Shown: positions 1 through 12,086, numbered from the stretch's first letter. The stretch: DNA of 64,000 bases from Chelydra serpentina (GCA_037349315.1 JBAIAC010000134.1:806001-870000); one strand, 5' to 3'. Translations and numbers: made by a program. Notes: generated from the letters alone by a model not told the origin.

Positions 1-705
1 GGTGGTTGCCAGACCCCGGAAAACTGTTATCTGGTCAGTGAAAACCAGTTTGGGCCCAGGTCCCTCTGCCTGGAGGCAGAGGAGAGAAGACAGTTCAAAG
101 GTTCAGGGTACTGTGTAAGCGAGGCATCTACTGCCCCCTAGTGGCCGCTGGCTGCCATAAGGGCTGATAGGGGTTAAAGGGGGGGGGGGGGATTTGTACC
201 TTATGACTTTCACAATATGAAGTAAAATCTGAGTGTTTCACATCAATTATTGATAGATGAACAGAGAGGAAATGGGCAACATTTGCAAACTTGTTATATC
301 CATATTGAAGAATCTGAGAAAAGGTGTAAATAGGAGATATTTTAGTATATTATAATGAGAGAGGAAGGGAAAATCTCAGGGCATATTCACTTAGAAATAG
401 CCAAGTGGAGAGAAGTGGGGAAATGTTTAGGGTATTTTATATCGATCTTTGAGATTTGCAGAGAATGTGTCACAAATCACATATCTGATCACACGAGAGA
501 AACACCAAGATTGGGGGGATTTTCTGTTGCTATTAAATAACTAGAGGGAAAGGGGGGGGGGGCTGTGACTGGATTTTACGGGACTGTCCAACACATGAAC
601 ACAAAGTGCCGGTTCCCCCCCCCCCATTCACAGGACAGCGGGGAGCCCTTTGGGGAGCTGCTCTCAGACGGCGGGGGGGGGGCTGAGGGACCCTGGCCCA
701 GGGCA
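1..705. other. Unique left flank, no gene recognised
   Basis: AT-rich to about 540, then increasingly GC-rich with runs of G or C (for example at 179-191 and 553-562). Reading frames here are short and resemble nothing known. There is no mirror copy on the right side of the palindrome. Confidence 0.6.
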
Positions 706-881
706 GGGGGCAGCAGTGGGGGATGGGCTGGTGGGGCAGTTTGGGGGCAGCAGTGGGGGATGGGCTGGTGGGGCAGTTTGGGGGCAGCAGTGGGGGATGG
801 GCTGGTGGGGCAGTTTGGGGGCAGCAGGTGGGGGATGGGCTGGTGGGGCAGTTTGGGGGCAGCAGGTGGGCTGGGGACACC
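706..881 (+). repeat. 37-bp GC-rich minisatellite, about 5 copies
   Basis: The phrase GGATGGGCTGGTGGGGCAGT recurs every 37 bases (first at 721 and 758). The overlapping frames rich in Gly/Trp or Pro are produced by the repeat and are not coding. Confidence 0.85.
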
Positions 882-1334
882 GGGGTCCGGGCAGTGCCCA
901 TGGGGGGCACGTGCTCCCCCCGTCCCCGCCCGGACAGAGACCGGGCACCTCGGCCCAGCCCCAGGCCGGGGCAGCCCCGTTCGGGGGGGGGGGGGCTCCG
1001 GGCAGCAACTTCCCCCCCAGACAAGCACAAATCGCGGCGGGAAAATCCCCCCCCGGGGAGACGGGAAATGGCCACTGGGGGGGCGGGAGCTGATCCCCCC
1101 CGGGACCCCCCCTCCGGCCCCAGTCTCCCCGGTTCCCGGGGGGGGCGGAGAGTCACTCCCCCCCCCGCCCCCCCCCGGGTCTGTCACTCACCGGCCGGGC
1201 ACGGAGGGGTTAATGACGGGCCCCGCCCAGACCCCGGGCTCCCGGCTCACAATGGAGCCAGCAGCAGAAGTGACGTTGTGGGGGGGGGGAGGCGGACGAG
1301 CTGCTGAAACCCTCCCTTGCCTGGGCGGGAGAGC

Positions 1335-1640
1335 GCAGAAGCGGCCCCGGGGCAGGCTGGGAGATGTAGTTCCGGACTCTCCCGGGACCGGACGTGACGT
1401 CAGGCAGGGGGCGGACGAGCCGGGCTGCGAACGCGCGGGGCGCTGCGGCTCTGCCTGGCTCGTGCGCAGCTGTTGGACCCTCTCGCGGAGCCGTTGGAGC
1501 GGTTTGTATCTCCCGCCGCTGGGCATGCGCAGATCGGGGGGTAGTCCCGCATGCGCAGATGCAGAGCTCCTCCCGCTACTGCTGCTCCCTGGGGAGCCAC
1601 GAGCCTCACCCAGCGTGCCCCTGCCCCCCAACCCCTGAGC
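1335..1640 (+). promoter_or_regulatory. CpG-rich promoter, left arm
   Basis: This CpG-dense stretch contains a perfect CRE (TGACGTCA, 1,395-1,402), a ZNF143/Staf-type motif on the minus strand (reverse complement of ACTACATCTCCCAGC, about 1,355-1,371), an ETS-like TTCCGG beside it, and two NRF1-like sites around GCATGCGCA (1,523-1,531 and 1,549-1,557). Its position 3.5 kb upstream of the ZNF start exon, with a mirrored copy upstream of the right pseudogene, suggests it was the promoter of that gene. Activity is inferred only from motifs. Confidence 0.55.
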
Positions 1641-1779
1641 AGCTCTCTGCCCCCCCCCCCCCCGCACCCCATTGTCTCCCCCTCCCCCCATGGGGGGCTC
1701 TCACTGTGGGGGTGGGGCTCGGGGGTCACTGGCCAGGGGCTCTGGGGACTCGGTCCCAGAGAATTTCTGGGGGGCCACT

Positions 1780-3795
1780 GGCTGGAGTCTGGGGGGGGTC
1801 TGGGGCCCCTGGCTGGAGTCTGGGCTCTGGGGGGGGTCTGGGGCCACTGGCTGGAGTCTGGGCTCTGGGGGGGGTCTGGGGCCCCTGGCTGGGGGGGGGG
1901 GGGGTCTGGGGCCCCTGGCTGGGGGGCTGGGCTCTTGGGGGGGGTCTGGGCTCTGGGGGGGGTCTGGGCTCCCTGGCTAGGGGTCTGGGCTCTGGGGGGG
2001 GTCTGGGGCCCCTGGCTGCGGGTCTGGGCTCTGGGGCGGTTTGGGGCCCCTGGCTGGGGGGTGTGGGCTCTGGGGGGGGGCTGGGGCCCCTGGCTGGGGG
2101 GCTGGGCTCTGGGGGGGGTCTGGGGCCCCTGGCTGTGGGTCTGGGCTCTGGGGTGGTTTGGGGCCCCTGGCTGGGGGGTGTGCGCTCTGGGGGGGTCTGG
2201 GGCCCCTGTCTGGGCTCTGGGGGGGTCTGGGGCCCCTGGCTAGGGGTCTGGGCTCTGGGGGGGTCTGGGGCCCCTGGCTAGGGGTCTGGGCTCTGGGGGG
2301 GGGTCTGGGGCCCCTGGCTTGGGGTCTGGGGCCCCTGGCTGGCGGTCTGGGCTCTGGGGGGGGCTTGGGCCCCTGGCTGGGGTTCTAGGCTCTGGGGGGG
2401 GTCTGGGGCCCCTGGCTGGAGTCTGGGCTCTGGGGGGGGTCTGGGGCCCCTGGCTGGAGTCTGGGCTCTGGGGGGGGTCTGGGGCTCCTGGCTGGGGGGC
2501 TGGGCTCTGGGGGGGGGTCTGGGGCCCCTGGCTAGGGGTCTGGGCTCTGGGGGGGGTCTGGGCTCCCTGGCTAGGGGTCTGGGCTCTGGGGGGGGGGGTC
2601 TGGGGCCCCTGGCTGCGGGTCTGGGCTCTGGGGCGGTTTGGGGCCCCTGGCTGGGGGGTGTGGGCTCTGGGGGGGGGGTCTGGGGCCCCTGGCTGGAGTG
2701 TGGGCTCGGGGGGGGGGTCTGGGGCTCCTGGCTAGGGCTCTGGGCTCTGGGGGGGGGTCTGGGGCCACTGGCTGGGGGGCTGGGCTCTGGGGGGGGTCTG
2801 GGGCCCCTGGCTGGGGGGCTGGGCTCTGGGGGGGGGTCTGGGGCCCCTGGCTGGGGGGCTGGGCTCTGAGGGGGGTCTGGGGCCCCTGGCTAGGGTTCTG
2901 GGCTCTGGGGGGGGTCTGGGGCCCCTGGCTGGCGGTCTGGGCTCTGGGGGGGGTCTGGGGCCCCTGGCTGGGGGGCTGGGCTCTGGGGGGGGTCTGGGGC
3001 CCCTGGCTGGGGGGCTGGGCTCTGGGGGGGGTCTGGGGCCCCTGGCTGGGGGGCTGGGCTCTGGGGGGGGTCTGGGGCCCCTGGCTAGGGGTCTGGGCTC
3101 TGGGGGGGGTCTGGGGCCCCTGGCTGCGGGTCTGGGCTCTGGGGCGGTTTGGGGCCCCTGGCTGGAGTGTGGGCTCTGGGGGTGGGTCTGGGGCCCCTGG
3201 CTGGAGTCTGGGCTCTGGGGGGGGGGTCTGGGGCCCCTGGCTAGGGGTCTGGGCTCTGGGGGGGTCTGGAGCTCCTGGCTAGGTGTCTGGGCTCTGGGGG
3301 GGGGGTCTGGGGCCACTGGCTGGAGTCTGGGCTCTGGGGGGGGTCTGGGGCCCCTGGCTGGGGGGCTGGGCTCTGGGGGGGGGCTGGGGCCCCTGGCTGG
3401 GGTGCTGGGCTCTGGGGGGGGGCTGGGGCCCCTGGCTGGGGTGCTGGGCTCTGGGGGGGGTCTGGGGCCCCTGGCTGGCGGTCTGGGCTCTGGGGGGGGT
3501 CTGGGGCCCCTGGCTGGCGGTCTGGGCTCTGGGGGGGGTCTGGGGCCCCTGGCTGGGGGGCTGGGCTCTGGGGGGGGTCTGGGGCCCCTGGCTGGGGGGC
3601 TGGGCTCTGGGGGGGGGTCTGGGGCCCCTGGCTGGGGGTCTAGGCTCTGGGGGTGTCTGGGGCCCCTGGCTGGAGTCTGGGTTCTGGGGGGGGTCTGGGG
3701 CCCCTGGCTGGGGGGCTGGGCTCTGGGGGGGGGGGTCTGGGGCCCCTGGCTAGTGGTCTGGGCTCTGGGGGGGGGGTCTGGGCTCCCTGGGGGGC
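1780..3795 (+). repeat. G-rich minisatellite (about 37-39-bp unit), expanded in left arm only
   Basis: About 50 copies of a unit built from GGTCTGGGGCCCCTGGCT followed by GGAGTCTGGGCTCTGG and a variable G run. At the mirror position (about 57,995-58,080) only about two units remain, so the expansion is private to the left arm. The G runs of 6-12 make the plus strand a strong G-quadruplex candidate. Open frames of 100-300 codons across it are artefacts of the repeat. Confidence 0.9.
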
Positions 3796-3799
3796 TGGG

Positions 3800-5129
3800 A
3801 ATGTGACATCACCAATTTTGCTTTTCTCCCCTCTGGAAAACTGCGGAAACGTCCGGTTCCATTGGGAAAATTCATCCCCGAGTCCTAGTCCTAGATCTTG
3901 GGGTGCGGGAGGGGGGAAGGGGGTTCGCGCTGCCCCACAACGGTCTCTCCCACAGCGCTCTGGACTCGTTCTTCCTGAAATCTGGTGTCACGGACACCAC
4001 TGTTAATCCAGAGTCACTGCCTGGACAGACGAGGAGTGATTCCAGATGGACAGTGGGGCAAATGAGATCAGCAATTCCCCCTGTGAGGAGGGGCTCTCAT
4101 TAGCTGCTCCCCCCAGAGAGCTCAAGGAGGGAAGGCTGCTCCAACGCCCTGTCCCTCTCTGCTCAGGATATTGGGGTTCAGCTTCCTGGGTCAGACGCTG
4201 CAGCCTCCATCGTGATCTGGGAGACCAGGCTTAGCAGCTGCTGCTCCCCCAGCGGGGTCTGTGCTGGGAAGTGACCTTAATTAAACCTTCTTCTCTGCCC
4301 AACCCACGTGATGACTTTCTCCAGCTGGCACCAGCCCCCTCGGGCAGCCCTGAGCCCTGTTAATACTAAATTCTGAGCCAGAGATTCCAGGTAACTGGAA
4401 GAAATAAGGGGAAAATGCTGGGGTCTGGCCTTAAAATGACTCTACTCAAACAGACCCTCCCCCCTCATTTCTCCTCCCATTAGCAATTGCAAGAGCAAAT
4501 CCAGCCTTGGGGGAGCAAACAACCCAGGAATGGGACTTTCCTACCAGACGGGCAGGGAGAGGGGACAGGGAAAAGGAGAAAGAGAGACTGAAAGGAGCCA
4601 TGGGAGAGAAGAGTTTTGAGAGAGATTTCCAGATCTCTAATCTGCCCAGACAGATGTATTACTGCACCCTAGTTAAAATCATTTTCCTGTGGAAAAGATG
4701 AGGATCAAACAGAGGAAAACCCAGTTCCTGACTCCATATCCCTCCTACTGGGGTGTGGCTGCCGTGGGGTCAGTGTCCAAGGGAATCCCCCACAGTAAAT
4801 ACTTTGGCTCTGCTTTTTTCTAGCATTGTGTTCAGATGCTTTGTTACAGAATGGGGGGAGGGAGAAAAGAGGTGAAAAATGTCTCTGTGGGTTTAGCCTG
4901 GCAGGAGTGGCCAGGTCTCCACTGTAATAAAGAGATCGAGCATTTTCTCAGCATGGCAGACTCTAGGGTGTCTGTCTGCAGGGAAAACGCCTGGGGCAAT
5001 CGTGCTGTGAAATTAATTAAAGCCTGTTCTGAAACCTCCACAACTGCCCTTCTCACCCTGCCAGGCTGCAGAATAATGTCCGTGTTTTGCTCCAGTTCAT
5101 CCCGTCCTCCCATGGGACAGGGGAGAGAC
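3800..5129. other. Arm sequence upstream of ZNF start exon, no gene seen
   Basis: Ordinary unique-looking sequence mirrored at 56,677-57,990. It would be 5'-UTR or first-intron DNA of the ZNF pseudogene if the promoter at 1,335-1,640 served it. No domain or RNA was recognised. Confidence 0.5.
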
Positions 5130-5153
5130 ATGGCTGCAGAGGAGCCGGTTCAG
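5130..5153 (+). pseudogene. ZNF start exon, left arm
   Basis: An ATG followed by seven codons (MAAEEPVQ), then a good donor (CAG|GTAGGG). Amniote KRAB-ZNF proteins often begin with this kind of short MAA...Q peptide spliced onto the KRAB-A exon. The frame joins in phase with [12 protein letters not shown] of the KRAB-A exon kept in the right arm. Confidence 0.7.
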
Positions 5154-5339
5154 GTAGGGATTATCGCGGGGGTTGCTGGTGGGTTCCTGCGGGAGGAAGA
5201 GGGACAGCAAATACACCGGAGATGGGAACGTTTGCACTGTCTGGTTTGGAGGTTGGAGCTAGGATGACCAGACAGCAAGTGTGAAAAATTTGAGAGGGAA
5301 GTGGCACAAGGATGCAAATAGTGCACACACACACGCACA

Positions 5340-5464
5340 CTAGGGTGACCAGACAACAAATGTGAAAAATTGGGACGGGGGTGGGGGGTAATAGGAGCCT
5401 ATATAAGAAAAAGAACCCCAAATCAGGACTGTCCCTATAAAATCGGGACATCTGGTCACCCTAG
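5340..5464. mobile_element. Foldback MITE (TAGGGTGACC family), full copy
   Basis: A 125-bp element with terminal inverted repeats CTAGGGTGACCAG ... CTGGTCACCCTAG and a near self-complementary body. It has no coding capacity. A half-copy lies just upstream (about 5,262-5,290). The mirror copy is 56,342-56,466. Sister copies occur near 21.2, 32.7, 33.1 and 36.8 kb. It is a non-autonomous DNA transposon; the superfamily is not determined. Confidence 0.8.
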
Positions 5465-8283
5465 TTGGGGCGGGACAGGAAATTCACAGGATGGAGACTG
5501 GGAGGAGGCCTGGGTGGGGCAAACCTGCTGGGAGATGTTTAATAAGTGGCCTAGATTCTAGCAACGGACCCATGAGGTTGGAAGGTGGAAATGCCCTAAT
5601 TTGTGGAACAGGAAACAACCCACCTAGGTGGGGCTGGGAAAATGGAGCAGATCCCAGTGCTGGAGCCTGACCTGAGTAACCAGCGGCTGCTCTGAGATCT
5701 AGATCTAGGGGGGCACCCACCAATGAGGCTTAAGGAGGGGTTCTTAAGCTTTTTCTGTCTGAGCCCCCTCAACACGCTATAACCCCCCCACGGCCCTGCA
5801 TCGGCATGTTTCTCTGCATATGAAAGCCAGGGCCGGCATTAGGGGGTGGTAACCAGGGCAAGTGCCTGGGGCCCCATGTGACAGGCCCCCCCGCAAAGCT
5901 AATTGCTCATAGTTTGGCTTCAGCCCCTGGGGGCAGGGCTCAGGACCCAGCCTTCAGCCCCATGCAGGGAGGTTTCATCTTTCTGCCTCAGGCCCAAGCG
6001 AGTCTAACACTGGCCCTGCTTGGAGGACCCCCTGAAACCTGCTTACAGCTCCCCAGAGGTCCAGGGACTCCTGCCTTGGGGGATATGCCCCTCCCGCCGT
6101 ATCCAGCTCCAGGGCTGGCCTTGGAGAAAATGGCACCCTGGGCAAACTTATATTTTGGTGCCCCCCACATCACCGCTGGCCCTCATGAGCTCCCCACCAT
6201 CCCCTCCAGGCCCCAATGCCTCCCTCCGGTGCTTACTTTGTATTAAAGAGCGGCCGGAGCTCAGCCCCAGCACAAATGAAGCCCTGGCAGGGCGGCCTGA
6301 TAGCAGTGGCTGCTGACCAAGTGCCCAGCTCTGAAGGCAAAGCCACCGCCAGCAGCAGCACAGAGGTAAGGGTGGCTGGTATGTGGTGTAGTGTGCAGCC
6401 TTTTCTTTTATTGAAAGTGCATGTTGTAATGTGGTATTACACCGCCCTGGGTCCGCCTCTGCTGGCTACAGTTCCAAACTTAACAGAGTGAAAGTCACCT
6501 CGGCTACTCGCTTCACATGTATAGTCCAGGAACACACACAGACCAAGGGCAGTGACCACACAGACATTCACACGTACAAGTTACAATTAAAGTTATGAAT
6601 CCCCAAGCATAGAGAAATTCTATAAAGCCCTATGCAAAAGTTACAAATCTAGTTCTACTCCCATCCTTAACAATAGTGGTAGGGTCTGATGAGTCTCTCA
6701 TGGCTTGATCATCAGTAGAGGGATGATTCCTGCTGGAGTATTCCATAGAGAGCTTAATTTTCCCGCTCTGGGCACCCCCTTTTTAGAATGTGGTTCTGAT
6801 TAGACCTCATTAGCATTGACGCACATTTGGAAACAGAGGTTCCTTTACAGAATTTTTTAAATTGAAAATGAATCTTCCAGCTAATTAGACGGGAAGTCCC
6901 AAGAAGTAATAACAATAATTGAAGTGTCTCTTGTGGGGTGAGTGTGTGTGTTGGGAGAGTGTGAAAGAGACACATTGTGTGAGATACAGTGTGTGTGTGT
7001 GTGGCGGGGAGGAGTGTGAGACACAGCACACTGTCACTTTACGCACAGCAGCACTCACTAGTCTGAAGGCTCGTTCAGACAGCAGCAGCGGCCAGCAGCT
7101 CCCACTCCTGACCCAGAGGCAGCAGCGCAGACTCTTGTCCCCCCACCCCTCAGCTCAGCAGAGACTGGGTACAGGGACAGGAGGATGGGCCCACCCCGAC
7201 ATCAGCAACACCCCCTGCACAGCACACAGGTGGCTCCTGGGAGCAGCTTGGCCAGGGGCAGCTCCCAGTGGGGGGAGGGGGGCAGGGCTACAGGAGCAGT
7301 GGGGAGAGGAGAGACAGGACACCCCTGCTAGAGGCACCCCCTCAGCAATGTCCCCCTGGACCGTCGCCTAGTCCGCCCACCACCAAGGCTGGCCCTGTCC
7401 AGCTCCTCACAATGAGAACAGTGTTGAGCTTTCTCCCAGCGAGCTCTCCCTGCACTCTGCTCGGGCCTCCATCTCCTGTATCAGTCTCACGCTAGTAGGT
7501 GTGTGATGGATCTGCTGGGAGAGACAAGGGGCTCTCTCTTCGTCCCCTCCCCCTGGTGTTTTCTGGATGCTCTGAGTGGGGTGGGTGTGGGACTCCTGAG
7601 TGTGAGCCACCCAGAGCTTCCCTTTGATTGGCTCCTCTCCTCCACGAATAGTGGGGCTGTGAGTGGGGCAGCAGGTACTGAGTGTTGGACTCTTGCTCTT
7701 TCAGGGGCCTTGAGAGACTAGAGCCGGCTGTGTGCTGGGGAGATGGGACATGAACCCGCTGTGCGCAGGGGAGATGAGCAGGGGAGAGGGGCTGTGGACG
7801 CAGCCGAGAGCAGCTGCCCCGTCTGCTCTGCAGCATGATGTGGGAGCCTGGCGTCCCCCTTTCAAGGTTCCCCTGGGCAGGGTTCCCCTACCAGCCCAGG
7901 GGAAGCTGCACAGTGGTTTTGCTGAACCTAGACTTGCATGAGGAGGGAAGAAATTAGCAGCAAGTCTCAACCGCAGCCAGTCCCCAGCCTCTGCCCTGTG
8001 CCTTGGGGAGGAGTCAGGTGTCCCCAGGCAGAAATCTCAGGGCGGCATGACCCTGTGTGCCCTGCCCACACATCACCTCTGCCCCGCACTCTGGGGATGA
8101 GTCGGGTGTCTCTGGGCAGAAATCTGGGGGGTTGTGACCCTACATGCCCCACCCACCCTCTGTTCAGCAATTCCGGATATGAAGGGTGATTCCAGAAATG
8201 AAGAGTAATTCCAGAAAAAAATGCAGTAAAAGCGGCAATTTCCAGAAAACACTGACCTCCCTTGTTTTCTTTGCCTTGAGCAG
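5465..8283. other. ZNF first introns with old repeats, left arm
   Basis: Contains a GC-rich segment at about 5,825-6,250 that resembles an old DNA-transposon insertion (begins GGGCCGGCATTAGG), a GT microsatellite at about 6,939-7,003, and the KRAB-A acceptor stub at about 7,697-7,709. No other exon or RNA was recognised. The mirror is about 50,663-56,652, which is longer because the right arm keeps 2.5 kb that the left arm lost. Confidence 0.5.
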
Positions 8284-8397
8284 GGTTTCCAGTTTCCAAA
8301 CCTGATGTGATCTCGCAGCTGGAATGAGGGGAAGAGCCGTGGGTCCCAGACCTCCAGGGCTCTGAGAAAGAAGTGCTCCCGAGAGCTGCCTGCACAG
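8284..8397 (+). pseudogene. KRAB-B exon with premature stop, left arm
   Basis: This 114-nt exon follows a TTGAGCAG acceptor and ends at ACAG|GTAGG. In phase it reads GFPVSKPDVISQLE, stop, GEEPW, the classic KRAB-B core. The stop TGA at 8,325-8,327 sits where KRAB-B genes commonly have an arginine CGA, so a CpG transition is the simplest explanation. The same TGA is at 50,621-50,619 in the right arm. Confidence 0.85.
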
Positions 8398-8805
8398 GTA
8401 GGGAATTGGTTAAACCGACTCAAAAACTGTCCATGAATACAGGAAACATTTGGGATGCCCTACAAAGACCTTGTGAGCTCTCCAAGTTCAGGATTGTTCC
8501 CTGCAGATGTGGGATCGTTAGGCAGATGTCACTCATGCTTCCCACCTATCCTGACTGACAACTGACAGCAGGTCCTGCCCCAATCTCACTGTCCCCTGAG
8601 ATTTCTGGTGAGATACGGACCCAGAGCTGATCCCCAGAGGAGAGAAAGGAAGGGAAGTTTTAGGGAAAATCAGCTCCTGATAGGTTTGGTCTCTCCCGCA
8701 CATATTTTGGTTTGTTCATCCCTTTTTCCATTCCTCTCTCTGAGATTTCCTTTCTCTCCGGCACAGGGAGTGACCTATGTCTGGATTCTCTCCATCTCCC
8801 ATCAG

Positions 8806-9240
<435 letters not shown>

Positions 9241-9271
9241 CCACATCTGAGCCTTATCAGATTCCGCTAAG

Positions 9272-9760
9272 TCAGTGGTCCCCAACGCGGTGCCCATGGG
9301 CGCCAGGGCACCTGCCGGGGCATTTCTGTGTGCCCGCTGTCAGGGCTGGCACCAAGGAACGAAGAGGAGAGGAGCGCAGGGGAGGGGATTGGGGCAGGGG
9401 CACTGGCTTGCCTCAGGTGGCTCCGGGTCAGTGGCGCAGCGGGGGTTCAAGGATCGGCTTCCTGCCTGTCCTGGCACTGTGGTCCATGCTGCGCCCCAGA
9501 AGTGGCCAGCAGCAGCCCGGTTCCTAGGCGGAGGCACACAAGTGGCTCCACGCAGCTCTCGCCCACAGGCAAATCCCACCCCAGCTCGGATTGGCTGGGA
9601 ACTGGCCAATGGGAGTGCGGTGCCGGCGCTTGTGGTGGGGACAGCGCACAGAGCCCCCTGGCCCCTCCGCCTAGGAGCCGGACTGCTGCTGGCCTCTTCC
9701 GGGGCGCAGAGCGATGTCAGAACAGATTGGGACTAGCCTGCCTTAGCCGGACAGCACTAC
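9272..9760 (+). mobile_element. Possible hAT-like non-autonomous insertion in ZNF 3' end
   Basis: Sequence beginning CAGTGGTCCCCAACGCGG resembles the terminal repeat of hAT-type elements, and the GC-rich interior includes the phrase CTCGGATTGGCTGGGAACTG. No matching 3' terminus was found, so the right limit is a guess. Only part of it (about 49,790-50,004) is present in the right arm. Confidence 0.35.
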
Positions 9761-10520
9761 TGATGGGAGTTTTAACAGCCTGGTCTATGGTGCTGACCAG
9801 AGCCGCCGTGAACCAATGCCTGAAATTCCACAAAGCAGTGCTGGGTCTCAACCCGCAATTTTCAAATCACTGCCTTAGGGCATTGCCCCACCGTGTGGGT
9901 GTTTCATTCCCCTCCCCAGTTTCACACAGAGACAGAATATCCTTTGCACAGATCCATGAACGGCAAAACCTCCCTGTGTCTCTTGTCTGAGCCAGGGCAT
10001 TCGATTCCATTGCAACCTCCTCTCCTGTGATGACATTGGTCAGAGAGAGGGGACGTGGCCACCTTCAGCCTGGACAGTGAGATATTCGCTCTCCTCTTTC
10101 TTCATGCTGCTGTTGTTATTCCTTGAAAGGTTAAGCATGGAATAAAAAGCTGAGTTCACTCCAGGGTGAGGAAAGAAAGGAGCCACCAACCCCCTGGCAA
10201 AGCTCAGTACCCCAGAGAAAACCTGCCCCCTGCTATTGCAATCACTGATGTACTGGGGATATGATGGGAAAGGGACTGTCTGAATTATCAAGGCAGGAAA
10301 TGGACAACAATCTACAGCAACCTCATTAACCACAAACACACTCTCATCATGCTCCAGCCAGAAGGGAAATGAGCAGAAATTCTTGCTGTTCAGTCACGGA
10401 CACACTTACACAACTGCACAGCAGTGCGTCTGTTGTGGAAGCTGGTGTGAGCAAACAAGGGGAAATGATCACTCAATGAGAACAGAAGTAGATGTGGCAT
10501 GAGATACCTGTGTCAGTCAA
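9761..10520. other. Arm sequence, mostly absent from right arm
   Basis: From about 9,630 to 10,347 there is no counterpart at the mirror junction (about 49,783). Homology resumes at CATCATGCTCCAGCCAG. No gene was recognised. Confidence 0.5.
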
Positions 10521-10602
10521 GTAGTTGTGGCTGAGTGGTTAAGGTGATGGACTTGAACTCCATTGGGATCTCCCTGTGCAGGTTCAAATCCTGTCAACTA
10601 CG
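10521..10602 (+). tRNA. tRNA-Ser (TGA), left arm
   Basis: An 82-nt type II tRNA with long variable arm. The acceptor GTAGTTG pairs with CAACTAC, the anticodon loop reads ACTTGAAC with anticodon TGA, and the B box is GGTTCAAATCC. It decodes UCA. The right-arm copy (49,523-49,604) is identical by eye. Only a weak T run (TTT) lies downstream, so pol III termination is less clear. Likely functional or recently so. Confidence 0.85.
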
Positions 10603-12012
10603 GAGGAACTTGTGGTTCTTTAGTTTCAGTACCTGAGCATCCTTGGTGTCAAGCGGAGCTAGGTCTTGTCTCATCTCACTCTCAGGCTGTGTCCACACTA
10701 CTGAGTTATGCCACTTTAGTTAAAGTGTTATAATTAAACTGCTGTTGCATGTCCACACTATGCTGCTTGTGTCACCAGAGCGCATCCACGCCAGCAGCCC
10801 TTGAAACGCCCCAAAGAGCAGTGCACTGTGGGTAGCTATCGCACTGTGCAACTGGCCGCAGGGGGCTGTGGGAGGGGTTTGCAATGGCTCATGGGCCGGT
10901 ACAGCATCACATGATGCAGATTTCTCTGTCCCATTGTTCCATGGGCAGTGTGTGTGTGTGGAGAGCCAGTCTGTGTGTTGGGGAAGAGAGAGTGTGCTGG
11001 CACACTGTGTCTAAGCTCAGACAGCTGCTGGAACCAACCAGTCCTCAGGCAGGGGAAGGGGAACACCCCAGTCCTGAAGCAAGGGGAGGGAAACACCCCT
11101 GACATCAGCCCCCGCTTCCCTCACTGGTTCAGCTCAGCACTGCACAGCAGTGTCTCTCCCTCTCTCTCACACACACACACGCTGCTGCCTGCCTGGCTCT
11201 GTGTCAGTGGGGCCGGAACAGGGGGGTTACCAGCCGTAAGGACGAACAGTGGAGGGGGGAACAGGATGGAGGCCTGACGAGAAGAGGCATTCTGTGTTTG
11301 TGGCCTTGGGGGAACGGTGGGACGGAGCCTCAGGGAGACGGGGCGGTGTAGGGTTGGGGCCCCAGGGAGAAGGGGAGGCGTGAGTGCAGGTCCTTGGAGG
11401 AAAGGGTCGTCATGGGGTGAGTTTAGATGCCGGTGGCCCCCCCACTGTAAGGAGCTTCCGCCCCCCCGCCAGCTCCGTGGTCGCCGTGCGGGGGAGCAGC
11501 ATCCCCAGCAGAGATTTGCTCCTTGCTGCCGGAGCAGAGCAGCAGGCTCAGCCGTCAGAACTTCCCGGAGCGATGAGAGGGGAGGGGCCCAGCCTCTGGA
11601 GCAGGAACGCAGGGCAGGGAGTTCCCGGCGGGCATTGTGGGATACTGGCGGAGGCCAGTTCTGGTGATATAATGACCAGCAGCGTCTACACTGACACTTT
11701 GTCACTCTCAGTTTGCTGCAAAAAGCTCCAGGCCTCTCGTTGAGGTGGTTTGATTTTGTCACAAATAGAAGGCAGTTTTGTCGCCAGGCTGGTGACCGAG
11801 GGAACGTCGTGTGTTTTTCACACGCCTGAGCAATATAATGATGCTGAAATAACTTTGTCGTGCAGACCTGGCCAAGGATTCACACACACACAGCTTGCAA
11901 GGAAAACTTCCCCTGCTCCTCTGCTTTGCAGACTCCAAATACAAGCAAAGGCCCAGGTGGGGTCTGGCAGAGAGTCAAGTATGGGAAGACACCCAAACTT
12001 TAGCAACAGTCA
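10603..12012. other. Arm sequence with old DNA-transposon-like repeats
   Basis: Holds phrases such as GGCTGTGTCCACACTA (about 10,685) typical of short non-autonomous DNA elements, and a short CT/CA microsatellite at about 11,157-11,180. No exon was recognised. Mirrored at 48,067-49,522, where the microsatellite is longer. Confidence 0.5.
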
Positions 12013-12086
12013 GGCACCATGGCTTAACTGGTTAATGCACCTGTTTTGTAAACAGGAGATCCTGGGTTCAACTCCCAGTGGTGCCT
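12013..12086 (+). tRNA. tRNA-Thr (TGT)-like, left arm
   Basis: A 74-nt cloverleaf: acceptor GGCACCA pairs fully with TGGTGCC, the anticodon stem CCTGT/ACAGG encloses TTTGTAA with anticodon TGT, and the T arm is CTGGGTTCAACTCCCAG. The D arm and A box are weaker than in canonical genes. A TTTT follows at 12,097. Immediately downstream comes a CR1-type 3' tail, so this may be the head of a SINE rather than a true tRNA gene. The right copy differs by one base in the T loop. Confidence 0.65.

Noticed and set aside
355..540. 61-codon frame in the left flank
   Set aside because: Short, no domain, no context and no support from codon pattern.
1551..3753. Gly/Trp/Leu-rich frames of 100-300 codons
   Set aside because: They run through a G-rich minisatellite and exist in overlapping phases; not conserved in the other arm.
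9328..9990. 220-codon plus-strand frame after the zinc-finger exon
   Set aside because: Overlaps a GC-rich repeat, lacks recognisable domains, and is disrupted or deleted in the other arm.
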